This document shows positions 52,195-60,805 of a DNA stretch of 64,000 nt, in pieces. Below the pieces are notes generated by a model. It did not search any database, was not told the origin of the DNA, and worked only from the letters and a program-made list of their open reading frames with translations. Location of the stretch: contig CAWDIJ010000013.1 of the NCBI GenBank assembly GCA_963802375.1, forward strand, positions 1 to 64,000, written 5' to 3'. The first letter of the stretch is position 1. The number at the start of each line of letters is the position of its first letter. Source of the stretch: JACDAN01 sp963802375. Lineage in GTDB: Bacteria; Actinomycetota; Thermoleophilia; Gaiellales; Gaiellaceae. Made by a program: the position numbers and the translations under genes.

Positions 52195-52920
52195 ATGAGC
52201 GATCCGATGAACGCGGACTATGGTGGCGGGATGCGTACGTCCTTCCACAGTGACCTCAACCGACTGGAGGCGAACCTCCAGGAGGAGAGCGAGCTCGTGC
52301 TCCGGTCGCTGCGGGGTGCACTGAACGCCCTCGAGCAGCAGGATTCCGAGCTCGCCGACGAGGTGATCGCGTTCGACGACGAGGTCGATGCGCGTTACCT
52401 CGAGATCAGCCAGGGCATCGAGCAGCTTCTCGCGCGGCAGACGCCCGTGGCCGTCGACCTCAGGCTCGTGCTCGCCGTGCTGCACATCAACCTCGGCCTC
52501 GAGCGCATGGCCGATCTCTGCGTGACGATCGCGAAGCTGACGAAGCTGACCGCGGATCTGCGCCCAGATGAACCGCTCGTCGAAGCGTTCGAGGAGATGG
52601 GAGCCCGGGCCGAGGAGATGATGCGGGTCGCCATGCGCTCGTTCGCCGATCGCGACCAGGCGGGCGCCGAGAGCCTCGTCGAGCTCGACGAGCTGATCGA
52701 TCGCGCGAATCGGCGCGTCGTAGAGCATGTGATCGAGCTGGGACCCGAGCCGGCTCTGCGCGAGTGGGGCGTCCGGATGATCGTCGCCTCGCGGTGCCTC
52801 GAGCGGATCGGCGACCACGCCGTCGACATCGGCGAGCAGACCGCGTACCTCGTCACCGGCGAGTTCCGCGAGTTCACCGACGCCTCGCATCCCGAGGGCG
52901 TCTCGGAGCTCGGCGACTGA
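52195..52920 (+). CDS. phoU: Phosphate signalling protein PhoU
   Basis: Protein of 241 residues, all helical, with two PhoU repeats. The first includes FHSDLNRLEANLQEESELV and LVLAVLHINLGLERMADLC; the second includes VRMIVASRCLERIGDHAVDI, the metal-binding ERxxDH motif. It links the Pst transporter to the histidine kinase and restrains the Pho response when phosphate is plentiful. It ends the pst operon. The 246 bases after it hold no gene and a possible direct repeat in the HtrA leader. Confidence 0.94.
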   Translation: MSDPMNADYGGGMRTSFHSDLNRLEANLQEESELVLRSLRGALNALEQQDSELADEVIAFDDEVDARYLEISQGIEQLLARQTPVAVDLRLVLAVLHINLGLERMADLCVTIAKLTKLTADLRPDEPLVEAFEEMGARAEEMMRVAMRSFADRDQAGAESLVELDELIDRANRRVVEHVIELGPEPALREWGVRMIVASRCLERIGDHAVDIGEQTAYLVTGEFREFTDASHPEGVSELGD

Positions 52921-53097
52921 GGCGCGAGTAGGCGGCGCCGACCAGGTAGGTCACGCCGGCTTCGTCGGCGGGACTGGGTAAAAAACGAGTTCCTCGCGGA
53001 TCATGCGGAAACTGGCTGCCGCGGTTCGACTGGCACTTGGCCGCTCGAGATCGGCCTGCCGCCAGGGGCTGCCGATGGTTCGAAAACGCGCGGGCTT

Positions 53098-53149
53098 AAC
53101 AGAGGCACAAGGACCCGTTAAATCGGGCGCAACCATCGTGAACAGAGGC
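53098..53149 (+). promoter_or_regulatory. Direct repeat in the HtrA leader
   Basis: AACAGAGGC occurs at 53098-53106 and again at 53141-53149, 43 bases apart (about four helical turns), within the 70 bases before the HtrA start codon. It may be a pair of activator half-sites. This is suggestive only. Confidence 0.3.
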
Positions 53150-53166
53150 CCAGGTACTAATTCCTC

Positions 53167-54375
53167 GTGCTGAGACCTCCCCGCGTTCTCTCTAGCGCGG
53201 CCCCGCTCCTCATCGCGGCAGTGGTGGGGGGCGGGGTGGCGCTCGCGGGAGCCGAGCTCTTCGGCCTCCTCGACGACACCGAGATCGTGCAGGTTCCGGT
53301 CTCCGGCCCCGAATCCGTGGCGCCCGCCGACTTCGCGCAGAATCGACGGCTGTCGGTCAACGAGATCTACCGCCGTGGCGCGCCCGGTGTTGTCCAGATC
53401 ACGACGACGAGCACGGTCGAGGTCGAGCCCGATCCCTTTCTGAACCCGTTCGGCTTCCCCGAGCAACAGCGGCAGCAGGCGCTCGGCTCGGGGTTCGTCA
53501 TCGACACGGCCGGGCGGATCGTCACGAACTTTCACGTGGTCGAGGGCGCCGAGCAGATTGAGGTCAGCTTCTCCAACCGCGACAGCGTCCGCGCCAGGGT
53601 GATCGGCACCGATCCGTCGACCGATCTCGCCCTGCTGAAGGTGAACGTCGACGCTCGTGCTCTACGGCCTCTGGAGCTCGGGAACTCGGACAAGGTGCGC
53701 GTGGGCGACTCGGTGGTCGCGATCGGGAACCCGCTCGGGCTCGAGCGGAGCGTGACCGCAGGGATCATCAGTGCGCTCCATCGCCCGCTGACGGCGCCGA
53801 ACGAGTTCACGATCGACGACGTCATCCAGACGGACGCGTCCATCAACAGCGGCAACTCGGGCGGTCCGCTCCTCGCCGCCAACGGCTCCGTGATCGGCGT
53901 CAACACGGCGATCGCGACCGGGAACACCGGCGAGCGAGGCAACATCGGGATCGGCTTCGCCGTGCCGATCAACACCGTCCGCAACACCGTGGCGCAGCTG
54001 ATCGAGAAAGGCCGCGTCGAGCACCCGTTCATCGGTGTCAGCGCGCAGGAGGTCGATCAGGAGATCGCGGAGCTCTTCAACCTTCCGGCCACTCGCGGCC
54101 TGCTCGTCGTCCGCGTGTACGAGGACAGCGGTGCGGCGGGGGCGGAGATGCAGGCGGGCTCGCGCGAGGTCGTGATCGACGGGCAGAGCTACCTGCTTGG
54201 CGGGGACTTCATCGTCGAGATCGACGGCAAGCCGGTCTCGCAGGCGCAGGATCTCCGCAGGGCCATCATGGGCAAGCAGGTCGGCGACGAGATCACCGTC
54301 GAGGCGTACCGCGGCGACGAAAGGCGCAGCTTCAAGGTGAAGCTTGGCCGCCAGCCGCCCGTGTCGCAGGACTAG
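53167..54375 (+). CDS. HtrA/DegP-type serine protease with PDZ domain
   Basis: Protein of 402 residues starting at GTG. An N-terminal hydrophobic segment (about 11-30) anchors or exports it. The trypsin-like domain has the full triad: His in NFHVVEG, Asp in STDLALLKV and Ser in INSGNSGGPL. A PDZ domain follows (about 290-395, GGDFIVEIDGKPVSQAQDLR). It degrades or refolds damaged proteins outside the membrane. It is not in an obvious operon. Confidence 0.93.
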   Translation: MLRPPRVLSSAAPLLIAAVVGGGVALAGAELFGLLDDTEIVQVPVSGPESVAPADFAQNRRLSVNEIYRRGAPGVVQITTTSTVEVEPDPFLNPFGFPEQQRQQALGSGFVIDTAGRIVTNFHVVEGAEQIEVSFSNRDSVRARVIGTDPSTDLALLKVNVDARALRPLELGNSDKVRVGDSVVAIGNPLGLERSVTAGIISALHRPLTAPNEFTIDDVIQTDASINSGNSGGPLLAANGSVIGVNTAIATGNTGERGNIGIGFAVPINTVRNTVAQLIEKGRVEHPFIGVSAQEVDQEIAELFNLPATRGLLVVRVYEDSGAAGAEMQAGSREVVIDGQSYLLGGDFIVEIDGKPVSQAQDLRRAIMGKQVGDEITVEAYRGDERRSFKVKLGRQPPVSQD

Positions 54376-54563
54376 GCAGAAGTCGTATGTCGTCTGAACT
54401 GTCTGGGCTAGACTCGCCGCTGTGGCGTTTCCTGCGTAGTTGATCCGCCTGCACTGGCCCGCCGGCCGCACATCTGTGCGAGCTGACGTTGGCTGGCTGA
54501 CACGCACCGGCTGTCGGTGGCATCCCTCGACGGTCGGCGACGAGATCAACTAAGGAGGAAAAC

Positions 54564-55136
54564 ATGGTCACTGAAGCACGCCTTGAACGTGTCGCGTCCG
54601 GGCTGGCACCCGTCACTCCCGGATGGTTCGTCGTCAACACGGCTGACGCCGCGTGGACCAACAACGAAGCGTACGGCGGCGTCTGCATCTTCGAGTCCGA
54701 CGAGTTCGTGCTCCGTGGTCGGCCCGATCTGACGGCGTACGAGAAGCCGAACGCCGGGTTCACGATCCGCGTCGTGCCGCCGGGGCAGCCATCAGCTCTC
54801 TACCACGCCGAGTCGGTCCAGGAGGACTTCCTCGTCTTGATCGGCGAGTGCGTGCTCATCATCGAAGACCAGGAGCGGCACCTGCGGGCATGGGACTTCG
54901 TGCATTGCCCGCCGATGACCGCGCACGCGTTTGTCGCCAAGGAACCAGGGCCATGCGTGATCCTCGCCACGGGAAACCGGCGCGACGATTTCGAGAGCGT
55001 GTCCCTACGATCCGAGGTCGCGCTCCGCTACGACGCGGGGTCCGATGTCGATACGGAGAATCCCGAGCGCCGAGGGAGATGGGAGGTTCGGCGTCCAGCA
55101 CGCTGGGACGAGCTGCCGTGGGCTGAACGGCCGTAG
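54564..55136 (+). CDS. Cupin domain protein
   Basis: Protein of 190 residues read from ATG 54564, preceded by AAGGAGGA. The central cupin barrel shows YHAESVQEDFLVLIGECVLI and LRAWDFVHCPPMTAHAFVAK, the two cupin motifs; metal ligands His and Glu are present in both halves. The N-terminal 70 residues (PGWFVVNTADAAWTNNEAYG) are conserved in a group of sugar- or mannose-6-phosphate-isomerase-like cupins. Catalytic role unknown. It stands alone; 188 bases upstream hold only its leader. Confidence 0.85.
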   Translation: MVTEARLERVASGLAPVTPGWFVVNTADAAWTNNEAYGGVCIFESDEFVLRGRPDLTAYEKPNAGFTIRVVPPGQPSALYHAESVQEDFLVLIGECVLIIEDQERHLRAWDFVHCPPMTAHAFVAKEPGPCVILATGNRRDDFESVSLRSEVALRYDAGSDVDTENPERRGRWEVRRPARWDELPWAERP

Positions 55137-55199
55137 CCCTCGCACACACCGAAAAATCAATCAACCTGCGGAGGTCGCCGTTGCTGGCTCTCGGCGCGT

Positions 55200-55459
55200 C
55201 CTGCGAATGCTCACGAAGCGCCGTGCCGAGGTCGTCGCCGGTCTGCGACCAACTGGTCCAGCGTCCTCGATGTCGTGAGCGAGATCGGCGGCAACGAGGT
55301 AAGCCTTGGTCGGCTTGCAGGCGACGTTTGGGTAGCTGCCGCCCAGCGTGTGTTCTCGATCAGCGCCACACGCGCGCCGTGCTCCCGCGCCGCCTTGCTG
55401 GCGCCGTCCCTGGCGCCCGATCCCGAGCCGAGGACGATCAGGTCGAACTGCTCGCTCAT
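55200..55459 (-). pseudogene. Truncated, frameshifted pyridine nucleotide-disulfide oxidoreductase
   Basis: From ATG 55459 the sequence reads as the N-terminus of a FAD/NAD disulfide reductase (MSEQFDLIVLGSGSGARDGA, then ARVALIENTRW). The continuation GGSYPNVACKPTKAYLVAAD is in another frame, so one indel separates them, and the first redox cysteine (normally GGTC) is replaced. Similarity stops after about 75 residues, where most of the 450-residue enzyme is missing. It is a remnant left between the cupin and LysE genes. Confidence 0.7.
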
Positions 55460-55486
55460 TGCATGCCTCCGCGGTAGGTTCGGTGC

Positions 55487-56095
55487 GTGGACATCCTCGC
55501 GTTCCTGGGAATCTCGGCGCTCGTGATCGTCACGCCGGGGCAGGACACGGCGCTTGCGATCCGGAACTCGCTGCTCGGCGGGCGGCGGCCCGGAGTCTTC
55601 ACGGCGCTCGGCGTCTCGACCGGACAGGCCGTCTGGGCGCTCGCGACCAGCGTCGGGCTCGCGGCGCTGATCGTCGCCTTCGAGCCCGCGTTCGTAGCCC
55701 TGAAGCTCGCCGGCGCGGCGTTCCTCGTCTACCTCGGCGCGCACGCGCTCCTCGCCGCGATTCGCGGGACGCACGTCGAGCGCACGCACGGCGGCGGCCC
55801 GCTCACCTCCGGCGTCGCGTTCCGCCAGGGGATCCTCAGCAACCTGGGGAACCCGAAGATGGCGGTCTTCTTCACAAGCCTGCTCCCGCAGTTCGGCGCC
55901 GAGTCGTTCGGCGGGCTGCTCGTGCTCGGGCTCGTCTTCTGCACGATGACCTTCGTGTGGCTGAGCGGATACGCGTTCGCGGTGGCGCGGGCCGGCGACG
56001 TCCTGCGGCTTCCCGTGGTGCGGCGGGTCTTCGACGCGGTGCTCGGAACCGTCCTCGTCGCGCTCGGGATCCGCCTCGCGGCCGAACGCCGCTAG
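55487..56095 (+). CDS. LysE/RhtB family amino acid exporter
   Basis: Membrane protein of 202 residues with five or six helices and the LysE/RhtB signature near the N-terminus (VIVTPGQDTALAIRNSLLGG) and FRQGILSNLGNPKMAVFF at the second half. It exports amino acids or similar compounds. GTG start at 55487. Its TAG shares a base with the GTG of the next gene, so both may be co-transcribed. Confidence 0.9.
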   Translation: MDILAFLGISALVIVTPGQDTALAIRNSLLGGRRPGVFTALGVSTGQAVWALATSVGLAALIVAFEPAFVALKLAGAAFLVYLGAHALLAAIRGTHVERTHGGGPLTSGVAFRQGILSNLGNPKMAVFFTSLLPQFGAESFGGLLVLGLVFCTMTFVWLSGYAFAVARAGDVLRLPVVRRVFDAVLGTVLVALGIRLAAERR

Positions 56096-57135
56096 TGATC
56101 GAGCAGCGGTTCGGGGAGAGCACGCCGCTCTCGATCGGTGTCGAGGAGGAGGTCATGCTGCTCGACGCCCAGTCGCTCGCGCCGGTCGGCGCGATCCGAG
56201 AGCTGTTGGCCGAGACAGACGGGCTCGACCTGCCGGGAACGCTGAAGACGGAGCTCCACGCGTCGGTCGTCGAGCTCAACACGGAGATCTGTGCCTCAGT
56301 GGACGAGGCGGTCGCTGCGATCGGCGTCCTGCGAGCACGCACATCGGAGGGACTGGAGGGCCTCGGCCTCGTGATGGCCGCCGCCGGCTCACACCCGTTC
56401 GCCGAGCCGGAGGAGCTTCCGATCACGGATGAGAAGCGCTACGAGGAGATGGTCGGCTACGCCGGGGTGACGGCGCGTCGCCAGGGCGTCAACGGCCTCC
56501 ACGTCCATGTCGGCATGCCGGGCGCCGAAGAGTGCATGGCGACGCTCGAGACGCTGCTGCCGTGGATGCCGTTCGTTCTCGCCGTGTCCGCGAACTCGCC
56601 GTTCATCGCGGGCCGGGCCACCGGCCTCGCGTCGAACCGGGCGGAGATCCTCGCGCAGCTGCCGCGGAGCGGTGCGCCGCCGGTCTTCGACGGCTACCGC
56701 GGCTGGGAGAAATGGATCGGCGAGCTAGTCGCGACCGGGCTGCTGAAGGACTACACGCAGGTCTGGTGGGATCTACGCCCGCATCCCCGGTTCGGGACGC
56801 TCGAGATCCGGATGCCCGACCAGCCGACGGGTCTCGACATGACCGCCGGCTTCATCGCGCTCCTACGAGACCTCTGTGCGTGGGCGCTCGAGCATCCTGC
56901 ACCGGGACCCGCGGACCGCGGGATCTACCAGCAGAACCGCTGGGCGGCGGCGCGGTACGGCCCCGACGCCGAGTTGGTCCACGACGGGCGTCTCGTCCGG
57001 GTGCGCGAGCTGTTCGAGGAGCTTCCGGTCGAGACGTCGCTCGACCCGGAGCTCTCCGAGGGCGCGCTGCAGCTCGCTCAGGGCGATGCCGGCACAGCCT
57101 GCGCCGATATCGTGCGCCGCACATGGCCGTCGTGA
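56095..57135 (+). CDS. Carboxylate-amine ligase, GCS2/YbdK family
   Basis: Protein of 346 residues of the glutamate-cysteine ligase type 2 family: LSIGVEEEVMLLD at the start, TELHASVVELNTEICAS, NGLHVHVGMPG, and VWWDLRPHPRFGTLEIRMPD. Members ligate an acid to an amine using ATP; many actinobacterial copies are annotated as gamma-glutamylcysteine synthetase-like (EgtA-related), but the substrate is not certain. The GTG at 56095 overlaps the LysE stop by one base. The small HMA gene begins within its last codons. Confidence 0.88.
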   Translation: MIEQRFGESTPLSIGVEEEVMLLDAQSLAPVGAIRELLAETDGLDLPGTLKTELHASVVELNTEICASVDEAVAAIGVLRARTSEGLEGLGLVMAAAGSHPFAEPEELPITDEKRYEEMVGYAGVTARRQGVNGLHVHVGMPGAEECMATLETLLPWMPFVLAVSANSPFIAGRATGLASNRAEILAQLPRSGAPPVFDGYRGWEKWIGELVATGLLKDYTQVWWDLRPHPRFGTLEIRMPDQPTGLDMTAGFIALLRDLCAWALEHPAPGPADRGIYQQNRWAAARYGPDAELVHDGRLVRVRELFEELPVETSLDPELSEGALQLAQGDAGTACADIVRRTWPS

Positions 57136-57344
57136 AGGACACCATCGAGGTCAGCGGCATCCGCTGCGAGCGGTGCGTGAACCGCCTCGCAGCCGCGCTC
57201 CGCGGTCACGAGGGCCTCGAGTTCGCGACCGCGAACCTGATGGGTCAGGTCGTGCTCGAGTGGGACGACGAGCGGACGAGCCGCGACGCAATCGTCGACG
57301 CCATGGCCGGCGCCGGCTTCAAGCAGCAGCCCGCTTCGGTATAG
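57123..57344 (+). CDS. Heavy-metal-associated (HMA) domain protein
   Basis: Protein of 73 residues forming a single HMA/CopZ fold: the metal site CERC in SGIRCERCVNRL and a ferredoxin-like alpha/beta pattern ending in DAMAGAGFK. Small cytoplasmic proteins of this type carry Cu or other soft metals to a pump or sensor. It overlaps the end of the ligase gene by 13 bases. No P-type ATPase is nearby. Confidence 0.85.
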   Translation: MAVVKDTIEVSGIRCERCVNRLAAALRGHEGLEFATANLMGQVVLEWDDERTSRDAIVDAMAGAGFKQQPASV

Positions 57345-57346
57345 GG

Positions 57347-57751
57347 CTAACGCCGGTCTTCGGGGACGTCCGAGAGGCGGTCGCCGAGGAGCGCCGGTGA
57401 CTCGTCCGGCATCGCATCGGTCGCTTCGCCCGTCCCCTCACGGATCTGGGCCCGCTCTTCAGTCGCCGTCTCGCCGCCTGCTACCTCCGAGGTCTCGCCG
57501 AGCCCGTAGTGGCGAGCGATGGTCTCACGGTCGAAGCCGTCGTCCACCTTCGGGGACTCGCCGATGAGCTCGCCCGAGAGCGTCGTCCGGACTTCCTTGG
57601 CGTCCTCGTCGACGTCCACGGACGACTTCGGGACCGCGTAGCGATGCTTGCGAAGTGATCCGTGCTCGACGATGACATAGTCGCCCTGCTGGTCGACGAC
57701 GGTGCCCCAGCGCTTGTCGTCGACCACGGTGATGAGGTCATATCCATTCAT
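57347..57751 (-). CDS. Conserved hypothetical protein, DUF2171/PRC-barrel-like
   Basis: Acidic protein of 134 residues. The first 75 residues form a small beta-rich domain (VDDKRWGTVVDQQGDYVIVE, then HRYAVPKSSVDVDEDAKEV) similar in layout to the PRC-barrel/DUF2171 group; the C-terminal half is disordered and Glu-rich. No signal peptide. It is divergent from the sigma factor gene. Function unknown, often a stress-related type. Confidence 0.6.
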   Translation of the reverse strand: MNGYDLITVVDDKRWGTVVDQQGDYVIVEHGSLRKHRYAVPKSSVDVDEDAKEVRTTLSGELIGESPKVDDGFDRETIARHYGLGETSEVAGGETATEERAQIREGTGEATDAMPDESPALLGDRLSDVPEDRR

Positions 57752-57830
57752 GAACCGGCTGTACCCGGAATAGCGGACCCCGAATCTCCGTTCTCCTAGC
57801 TGGGAAACACCGGCTGCTACGGTCGAGTCG

Positions 57831-58418
57831 ATGAGCGACGCCTCGGAGAACTCGGCCCGGCAACTCGCAACGGACGCGCGCGATCGCGTGCGTTTCGAAG
57901 AGGAGGCACTGGACCTGTCCGATCAGGTGTACGGCGTTGCGCGACGGCTCGTCGGCTCGCGCGAGGAGGCGGAGGACCTCGTCCAGGAGACGTACGCGCG
58001 GGCCTTCCGAAGCTGGCGGTCGTTCCAGCCGGGCACCAACCTGCGGGCCTGGCTCTTCCGGATCCTCACCAACCTGAACATCGACCGCGGGCGGAAGGTG
58101 CAGCGCACGCCGGATCTCCAGCCGCTCGAGGAGAGCGACTACTTCCTCTACAACAAGCTCGAGGAGACGTCGTCGGACGGGCCTCCCGCCGAGCGGCGCG
58201 TCGTCGAGCGGTTGTCGCAAAATGACGCCGTGACCGCGCTGGCGGATCTCCAGCACGACTTCCGGGACGTCGTTCTGCTGGTCGACCTCGCCGACTTCAC
58301 CTACAGCGATGCCGCACAGATCCTCGACATTCCGATCGGGACCGTGATGTCGCGCCTCCACCGCGGGCGTCGGATGCTGAAGGGCGCGCTGGCGACGTCG
58401 GCAGCGGACGAGTCGTGA
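57831..58418 (+). CDS. ECF-type RNA polymerase sigma factor
   Basis: Protein of 195 residues: sigma region 2 with GVARRLVGSREEAEDLVQET and AFRSWRSF / LRAWLFRILTNLNID, then region 4 with DFTYSDAAQILDIPIGTVMS and SRLHRGRRML. It directs RNA polymerase to stress promoters. The stop overlaps the ATG of a small zinc-binding anti-sigma gene (TGATG at 58416-58420), typical of the SigR-RsrA type. The DUF2171-like gene is divergent and may be in its regulon. Confidence 0.93.
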   Translation: MSDASENSARQLATDARDRVRFEEEALDLSDQVYGVARRLVGSREEAEDLVQETYARAFRSWRSFQPGTNLRAWLFRILTNLNIDRGRKVQRTPDLQPLEESDYFLYNKLEETSSDGPPAERRVVERLSQNDAVTALADLQHDFRDVVLLVDLADFTYSDAAQILDIPIGTVMSRLHRGRRMLKGALATSAADES

Positions 58419-58657
58419 TGTCGGGCTTTGCGTTCGACCCGTGCGACAAATGCGAGCAGATGATGCAGCCCTACCTCGATCGGGTGCTGACCGACGTCGA
58501 GATCCGGGAGGCCGAGGTGCATCTCGACGGCTGCGAGTACTGCCGGAAGCGCTACCGCTTCGAGGTCGAGTTCCGGACTTTCGTCCGGCAGGCGGTGGCT
58601 GAGCCGATGTCGCCGGAGCTGAAGGCGAAGCTCCGGGCGCTGCGAACGCCGCTTTAA
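58418..58657 (+). CDS. Zinc-binding anti-sigma factor (ZAS/RsrA-like)
   Basis: Protein of 79 residues with CDKCEQMMQPYLDRVL and the HxxxCxxC motif in VHLDGCEYCRKR, the zinc site of ZAS anti-sigma factors. It should bind the ECF sigma encoded directly upstream and release it on oxidation or another signal. No transmembrane helix. Four-base overlap type start supports coupled translation. Confidence 0.9.
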   Translation: MSGFAFDPCDKCEQMMQPYLDRVLTDVEIREAEVHLDGCEYCRKRYRFEVEFRTFVRQAVAEPMSPELKAKLRALRTPL

Positions 58658-58681
58658 CTCAGCGCCCTCGGCGAAACGCGT

Positions 58682-59206
58682 TCATTCTGCGGGCTCTCCT
58701 CTCAACCTGCGAGGAATCTCATCGGCCAGATCGACGTCACCTGGAGACCCGAGGTCGTCGCAGGGAATCAGGACAGGATCGAGTGCGCGGGCGCCCTCGT
58801 TCGGGATCCGGTTCCAGGCGGGGCGAGCCAGGACGACGGGGTGCCCGCGATCGCCGTCATAGGACGCGGCGACGACGTCCCCGGCGCCGTCACGCCAGGC
58901 TGCGACGACGCGGTCGACGGCGGCAGGGGAGAGATCGGGCCCGTCGGCGAGGACGACGACTGCCGCCTCGACATCCTCGTCCAGCGCGGCGAGGCCGCAG
59001 CGCAGCGAGGCGCCGGGGCCGCGGTCCCAGTCCGGGCATTGGACGACGCGGGCTTCGGTCTCCAGCCGGTGGGCGCCGGCCACGACGAGGATGTCGCCCA
59101 CGGAGCTCGCCCGGACCCGGCGCAGGACCTCCGGCAGGAGCAGTGCCTGCTTCGGGGCGCCGAATCTCGACGCCGCACCTGCTGCTAAGACGACTGCTGT
59201 GACCAT
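58682..59206 (-). CDS. MocA-like molybdenum cofactor nucleotidyltransferase
   Basis: Protein of 174 residues of the NTP transferase fold: AVVLAAGAASRFGAPKQ at the N-terminus, RGPGASLRCGLAAL, VVVLADGPDLSPAAVDRV and GHPVVLARPAW. Such MocA/MobA-like proteins attach CMP or GMP to molybdopterin, suiting the molybdenum hydroxylase genes on the same strand upstream. A sugar nucleotidyltransferase is possible but the small size and context favour MocA. The ATG at 59206 is used. Confidence 0.82.
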   Translation of the reverse strand: MVTAVVLAAGAASRFGAPKQALLLPEVLRRVRASSVGDILVVAGAHRLETEARVVQCPDWDRGPGASLRCGLAALDEDVEAAVVVLADGPDLSPAAVDRVVAAWRDGAGDVVAASYDGDRGHPVVLARPAWNRIPNEGARALDPVLIPCDDLGSPGDVDLADEIPRRLRGEPAE

Positions 59207-59342
59207 CCGATGATTGTCCCGCCGGGCCAGGCCCCGGTGTCGGACCCCGAAACGTGTCAAGACCAGAATGCGCCGAAAGTGTGACAACGGGAGGCCGGCC
59301 GTGCGGGGCCTAGGGCGCTCGGTCAGGCGCCTGGCCCGCCCG

Positions 59343-59969
59343 TCAAGCGCCGGAAACGGAGGTGCTCTCGATCACGATCCGCTCCGTCGGTGCCTCGGTC
59401 TGCGGATTTCCGAGCTTGCCGATCTTCTCGACGACGTCCATGCCCTCGACGACCTTTCCGACGACGGCGTAGTCCGGCGGCAGGCTCGCATTGTTCGCGG
59501 TCACGATGAAGAACTGGCTCCCTCCGGTGCCCGGCGGCTCGAACTGTGACTTCGCCATGGCAACGACGCCCTTCGTATACGCCGTGTCGGGCTTGGGCGC
59601 ATCGATCGTCGTGTACCCGGAGCCTCCGTTGCCCGTGGCGGTCGGGTCGCCGCCCTGAATGATGAAGCCGGGCACGATCCGATGGAACCGCGTGTTGTCG
59701 AAGAACCCGTCGCTGGCGAGGTCGACCATCGAGTCGCCGTTGCAGGGGGCGCTGAGCGGGTCGATCTCCACGGTGAACTCGCCGTGGGAGGTGACGAACT
59801 CGATCCTTGGCTTGGACTCAGGATCGAGCGGCTGGAGCTCTGGCGCGTTGGAGGGATCCTGGATCTCGACCTCGCACGACTCCACGACGGGGCCCGGGCC
59901 GGAGTCATCGCCGCCGCAGCTCGCCGCGAGTGCTACCAGGGCCACGAGCAGTAGGGCGACGCGCTTCAC
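59343..59969 (-). CDS. Cyclophilin-type peptidyl-prolyl isomerase lipoprotein
   Basis: Protein of 208 residues. A lipoprotein signal ends in AASCGG; the rest is a cyclophilin domain: ASDGFFDNTRFHRIVPGFII, QGGDPTATGNGGSGY, and GSQFFIVTANNASLPPDYAV. It folds proteins outside the membrane. The GTG at 59969 overlaps the TGA of the FAD subunit gene of the molybdenum hydroxylase (GTGA), so it is part of that operon, which is unusual. Confidence 0.88.
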   Translation of the reverse strand: MKRVALLLVALVALAASCGGDDSGPGPVVESCEVEIQDPSNAPELQPLDPESKPRIEFVTSHGEFTVEIDPLSAPCNGDSMVDLASDGFFDNTRFHRIVPGFIIQGGDPTATGNGGSGYTTIDAPKPDTAYTKGVVAMAKSQFEPPGTGGSQFFIVTANNASLPPDYAVVGKVVEGMDVVEKIGKLGNPQTEAPTERIVIESTSVSGA

Positions 59970-60805
59970 GCTGCGACCTCGTCGAGGGCACGCTGAATCA
60001 GGGTTCTGGCGATCTCGACCTTGTAGGCGTTCTGTGGAAGCGGCGTCGCGGTATCGAGCGCCTGCTCGCCGTCGAGGAGCCAAGGGATCGGCGCCAGTCC
60101 CGAGGCCGCGATCCGCGTCCCGCCGGCGAGGCGCGCCGTGGCAATGCCGACGAGCGCGAACGAGAACAGGCGTCGGTCCATGGCCTTGAGGTAGGTGCTG
60201 GCCTCCGGCGCCGGCACGTCAAGCTCGAGGATCAGCTCGCCCTGCTCGAGTGTCGTCATCTCGCGGTCATCATCCGTCGGAAGGCGGTAGAGGTCCGCGA
60301 TCGGCAGCTCGCGTCGGTCTGTCAGGAGCGTAGCGTCAAGGGCGAGGAGGGCGGCGGCAGGATCTGACGGGTGCGCGGACGCACATGGGTGGTTCGCGAT
60401 GACCGCGTGTTCTCGATGCATACCCGCGCGGGCAAGGCAGCGGTCGCCGCCGTGGAGCCAGCACGGGTACTTGAGCCGCCAGTACCAGCAGCGCGTCGCC
60501 TGGAGGAGGTTGCCGCCGATCGTGCCCATGGAGCGGATCTGGGGCGACGCCGCAAGCCGGCAGGCCTCGCGTAGAGCGTGGGGGATCTGCGAGTCGGCCT
60601 CGAGCTCCCCGAGAGTCGTCCCGGCGCCGATTCGCGTCCTGTCGATCCCTCGTGGGACGACGGCGCGGACGTCCACGATCGAGTCCGCAGGGACGATCCC
60701 GTCGCGGAGCATCGGCACGAGGTCGGTCCCGCCGGCGAACGGGATCGATCCGTTGTCGAGCGCAGACCGTGCCGCCTCGAGAGAATCAGGCCGTAGGAGC
60801 TCCAA
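59966..60805 (-). CDS. Molybdenum hydroxylase FAD subunit (CoxM/PaoB-like, with Fe-S type insertion)
   Basis: Protein of 279 residues with the FAD loops IPFAGGTDLVPMLRDG and SMGTIGGNLLQATRC. After the latter, CWYWRLKYPCWLHGGDRC and a Cys in NHPC give a C-x8-C-x7-C-x17-C spacing, resembling the [4Fe-4S] insertion of PaoB- and HcrB-type subunits. The TTG at 60805 is the likely start; it overlaps the large subunit gene by 20 bases. It would pass electrons between the 2Fe-2S subunit and an acceptor through FAD. The extra cluster is inferred from the cysteine pattern. Confidence 0.85.
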   Translation of the reverse strand: MELLRPDSLEAARSALDNGSIPFAGGTDLVPMLRDGIVPADSIVDVRAVVPRGIDRTRIGAGTTLGELEADSQIPHALREACRLAASPQIRSMGTIGGNLLQATRCWYWRLKYPCWLHGGDRCLARAGMHREHAVIANHPCASAHPSDPAAALLALDATLLTDRRELPIADLYRLPTDDDREMTTLEQGELILELDVPAPEASTYLKAMDRRLFSFALVGIATARLAGGTRIAASGLAPIPWLLDGEQALDTATPLPQNAYKVEIARTLIQRALDEVAA

